From Craspedostauros australis (Eukaryota > Bacillariophyta > Bacillariophyceae > Mastogloiales > Achnanthaceae): a stretch of 64,000 bases of DNA. A program made the translations under genes and the position numbers. The DNA is taken from contig JAMXDE010000018.1 in assembly GCA_026770025.1 (NCBI GenBank), positions 868,001-932,000 on the forward strand. The letters run 5' to 3'. Positions 62,006-64,000 of the stretch are shown piece by piece. The notes beneath the pieces were generated by a model. It worked only from the letters and a program-made list of their open reading frames with translations, was not told the DNA's origin and made no database searches. Position 1 is the stretch's first letter; every line of letters begins with the position of its first letter.

Positions 62006-64000
62006 TTACCAACCCATGATTTTGAACCGTAAGTACTCGAAGACCACGATGGATAATCCCTTTGTAAAGATGTCGGCGAGTTGCTCCGGCGTGGAGATGT
62101 GTTGGATGCAAATGAAGCCTGCCTTGACCCAGTACCAAAAGAAGTGCCACTTGGTCAAGAAGTGTTTGGTGCGTGCTGTTGGCTGATGATTGGTGGCAAG
62201 GGAAATGCAGGCTTGGTTGTCCTCGAAGACAGTGCACTGGAGGTTGGTGTGCAGCGGCATGTTGGTGCCTGCGTTGTCAATCACTTGTCGGATGAGCTGC
62301 TGAATTGGGATCAATGTGCGCATTGCCAGAGAAAGAGCGGCGTACTCTGACTCCATCGTAGACAGTGCGATCTCAGTTTGAAGCTTTGATTTCCAAATGA
62401 GAGGACATCCACCAAGTGTGATAAGGTACCCTGTGCGTGACTTGACCGATACAGGGTCTTTGCTGTCTTCTCGTTGGTAGAGGCCTGCGAAGTCAGCATC
62501 CACGTAGCACTTGAGATCGAGTTGCCCAGTGGGGCGGACGATGGTGCCCATGGTCTCCGTGTGTTTGAGATATCGCATGATGCGCTTGACGGCCTTGGCG
62601 TGTGAGCGGCGAGGGTCCTGTCCAAAGCGTGCGACCTGAGAGACTGCGAAGGCGAGGTCTGGACGAGTATTCGTTGTGAGGTACAACAGCATACCAACTA
62701 CGGAGCGGTAGTTCCATTTCTCGTTCATGGCTGGTTCATCTTTGCACTGTCCGAGTGCGAGCTGGGTTGTTGGAACCGGGCATGGATTGCAGTTGGTCAT
62801 TTTCGTCGTCTCTAGGATCTTTTTGATCAATCCCGATTGTCGAAGGTGAACCGTGTCCGCCTTTGGATTGCGGCAAAGCTCAATTCCCAGAAACTCAGTG
62901 AAGCTGCCTTCCTGAGTTAGCTCGAACCCCAGTTCACGCATTGATGCGATGAATTCATCGGCATCCTGCTTGGTCTTCGAGGCGATTCCTGCATCGTCAA
63001 CGTAGAGAACGATCATGATGTTGTGCTTGATGAACAGGCATTGCTCTTGATCACAGGCTTTGAAGCCGACTGTGATCAGGGCCCGGATGAGGTGCTCATA
63101 CCACAGGCGCGGAGCGATCGTTAATCCGTAGAGGCTCTTGCGAAGTCTGAGACAGGTGTTGGGTCCTTTGCTTGATTTGAAGCCGCGAGGGAGGTGGAGA
63201 TGTACGGGCTTGTGGATTGAAGCCTGTACGAATGCGTTGGTGAAGTCGATCGATGTAGTTGTCCAACCCATCACGATGGATGTGCTCAGGAAGATGCGAA
63301 CGGATGACCAGGCCACGACTGGCGCGTATGTGGATGCATCCTCATTCATGAGGTCTCCGCGGCAACACCAGCGACCCTTGTATTTCTTGATTGTGCCGTC
63401 TGGCAAGCGCTTGCGGCGGAAGACCCAGGTCCCCGGGAAGATTCGGTCGTTAATGACGTCGGCCTTTTGGATCTCTTCCCACGTTCCCTTTTCCGTGAGA
63501 GCCTTGATTTCCTTTTCGGCTGCTTGCATCCACTCGTCCTTGTTGTCGTCGCGGATTGCTTCGTCGAAGGAGAGGGTATCAGGATCACGGTTGGAAGCCT
63601 TGTACACGGATGAACGCTCAGCGATGTTTAGGTCGCCTCCTGTTGCAAAGTAGCTCATCATGTGTCCATCGACGTATGTTGGGAAGTTCGTTGAGTCTCG
63701 CTGCGGCTCGATGATGGAGACAGCGTAAGCGTGTTGTTCGATGTTTGCCCATGCGTGTTCTGGAATACATGTCGCTGTGTCGAGGATGGATGATGGGTCG
63801 ACTTCAAGTGTTGATCCGTTTTGATCAGAGGCTCGCGTTGCTGGAGCCTCCTTCAGAGGTGCCGTGTTGGTTTCGATCATTCCTTGGATGAATTTCTCAA
63901 CTTCGAATTCGCTGGGCTGTGGCCATGGTCCTGGGCGGATAGTCGTGACTTGGCGACGGAGCAGCTCAAATGCGAGACGATAGCGGTGATTCTCAGTGAT
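62006..64000 (-). CDS. Element E Pol polyprotein, C-terminal part: reverse transcriptase and RNase H (partial)
   Basis: Open from the window edge to the TAA at 62006-62008, 664 codons visible. Copia RVT_2 starts at DPDTLSFDEAIRDDNKDEWM, with WVFRRKRLPDGTIKKYKGRW, SIDFTNAFVQASIH, the catalytic VLYVDDAGIAS, and FTEFLGIEL. RNase H follows: CYVDADFAGLYQ, TMESEYAALSLAMR, VFEDNQACISLA and STPEQLADIFTKG, ending KIMGW. It aligns almost throughout with the C polyprotein (DPDTLSFDEAMKDEDREKWM, LMGW end) but with many substitutions, so E is a distinct lineage. No stop or frameshift is seen in the visible part. Confidence 0.93.
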   Translation of the reverse strand: MTENHRYRLAFELLRRQVTTIRPGPWPQPSEFEVEKFIQGMIETNTAPLKEAPATRASDQNGSTLEVDPSSILDTATCIPEHAWANIEQHAYAVSIIEPQRDSTNFPTYVDGHMMSYFATGGDLNIAERSSVYKASNRDPDTLSFDEAIRDDNKDEWMQAAEKEIKALTEKGTWEEIQKADVINDRIFPGTWVFRRKRLPDGTIKKYKGRWCCRGDLMNEDASTYAPVVAWSSVRIFLSTSIVMGWTTTSIDFTNAFVQASIHKPVHLHLPRGFKSSKGPNTCLRLRKSLYGLTIAPRLWYEHLIRALITVGFKACDQEQCLFIKHNIMIVLYVDDAGIASKTKQDADEFIASMRELGFELTQEGSFTEFLGIELCRNPKADTVHLRQSGLIKKILETTKMTNCNPCPVPTTQLALGQCKDEPAMNEKWNYRSVVGMLLYLTTNTRPDLAFAVSQVARFGQDPRRSHAKAVKRIMRYLKHTETMGTIVRPTGQLDLKCYVDADFAGLYQREDSKDPVSVKSRTGYLITLGGCPLIWKSKLQTEIALSTMESEYAALSLAMRTLIPIQQLIRQVIDNAGTNMPLHTNLQCTVFEDNQACISLATNHQPTARTKHFLTKWHFFWYWVKAGFICIQHISTPEQLADIFTKGLSIVVFEYLRFKIMGW

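Larger units (their letters stand above)
61325..64000 (-). mobile_element. Element E: relative of element C, 3' part (runs off right edge)
   Basis: Minus strand. A 3' LTR (about 61325-61922), purine tract GAGAGGGAG and an open Pol frame to the window edge. Ends and purine tract follow the C family pattern. It appears inserted into the Gag of element D; the left junction lies within an AGAGAG run, so the exact base is uncertain. Confidence 0.88.

Overview
The window is nuclear DNA from a unicellular eukaryote, most likely a diatom or another photosynthetic stramenopile (moderate confidence; no ribosomal marker is present). Reasons: mostly intronless genes with two clear short introns (one GT-AG, one GC-AG), families found only in eukaryotes (importin 7/8, USP and C78 ubiquitin proteases, RING-H2, ornithine decarboxylase), Asn/Gln/Asp-rich low-complexity tracts, and Ty1/copia-type retrotransposons resembling those that dominate diatom genomes.

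Positions 1-27167 are a gene-rich host segment. In order: a membrane-anchored protein running off the left edge (-), a USP-type deubiquitinase (+), a single-domain PDI-like ER protein ending in SDEL (-, two exons), an importin-7/8-like karyopherin (+, two exons), an MFS transporter with a 1-nt homopolymer frameshift (-), an unidentified polytopic membrane protein (-), a C78/ZUP1-like ubiquitin peptidase (-), a PPIE/CYP33-like RRM protein without the cyclophilin domain (+), a 905-residue Asn/Met-rich protein with a duplicated DPTPIA motif (+) and a secretory-pathway RING-H2 protein (-). About 2.5 kb of non-coding DNA at 27962-30518 is bounded by an imperfect inverted repeat and may be a non-autonomous DNA transposon.

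From 30628 to the right edge the window is dominated by retrotransposons. An ornithine decarboxylase gene on the minus strand is cut in two (30628-31471 and 54617-55445) by a 23,145-bp insertion with a 5-bp target-site duplication. That insertion is a three-level nest of copia-type elements, all on the minus strand. Element A (31472-54616, 446-bp LTRs, one LTR difference seen) holds element B (34671-51262, 654-bp LTRs with no difference seen, decayed pol). B in turn holds element C (41127-50592, 760-bp LTRs with no difference seen), which encodes an uninterrupted 2456-residue Gag-Pol polyprotein. Target-site duplications can be read at every level. Upstream of the decarboxylase lies a second stack: element D (about 55.8-61.3 kb), split in its RNase H by a solo LTR related to B, and joined at 61.3 kb by element E, a relative of C that runs off the right edge.

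Main observations: the recent disruption of the decarboxylase; a dead-pol element with apparently identical LTRs, implying mobilisation in trans; primer-binding sites in A and C that look complementary to tRNA anticodon arms (Asn-like and Met-like) rather than tRNA 3' ends; non-TG..CA LTR ends in the C/E family; predicted membrane segments inside the C polyprotein; and integrases in A and D without a visible HHCC zinc domain.
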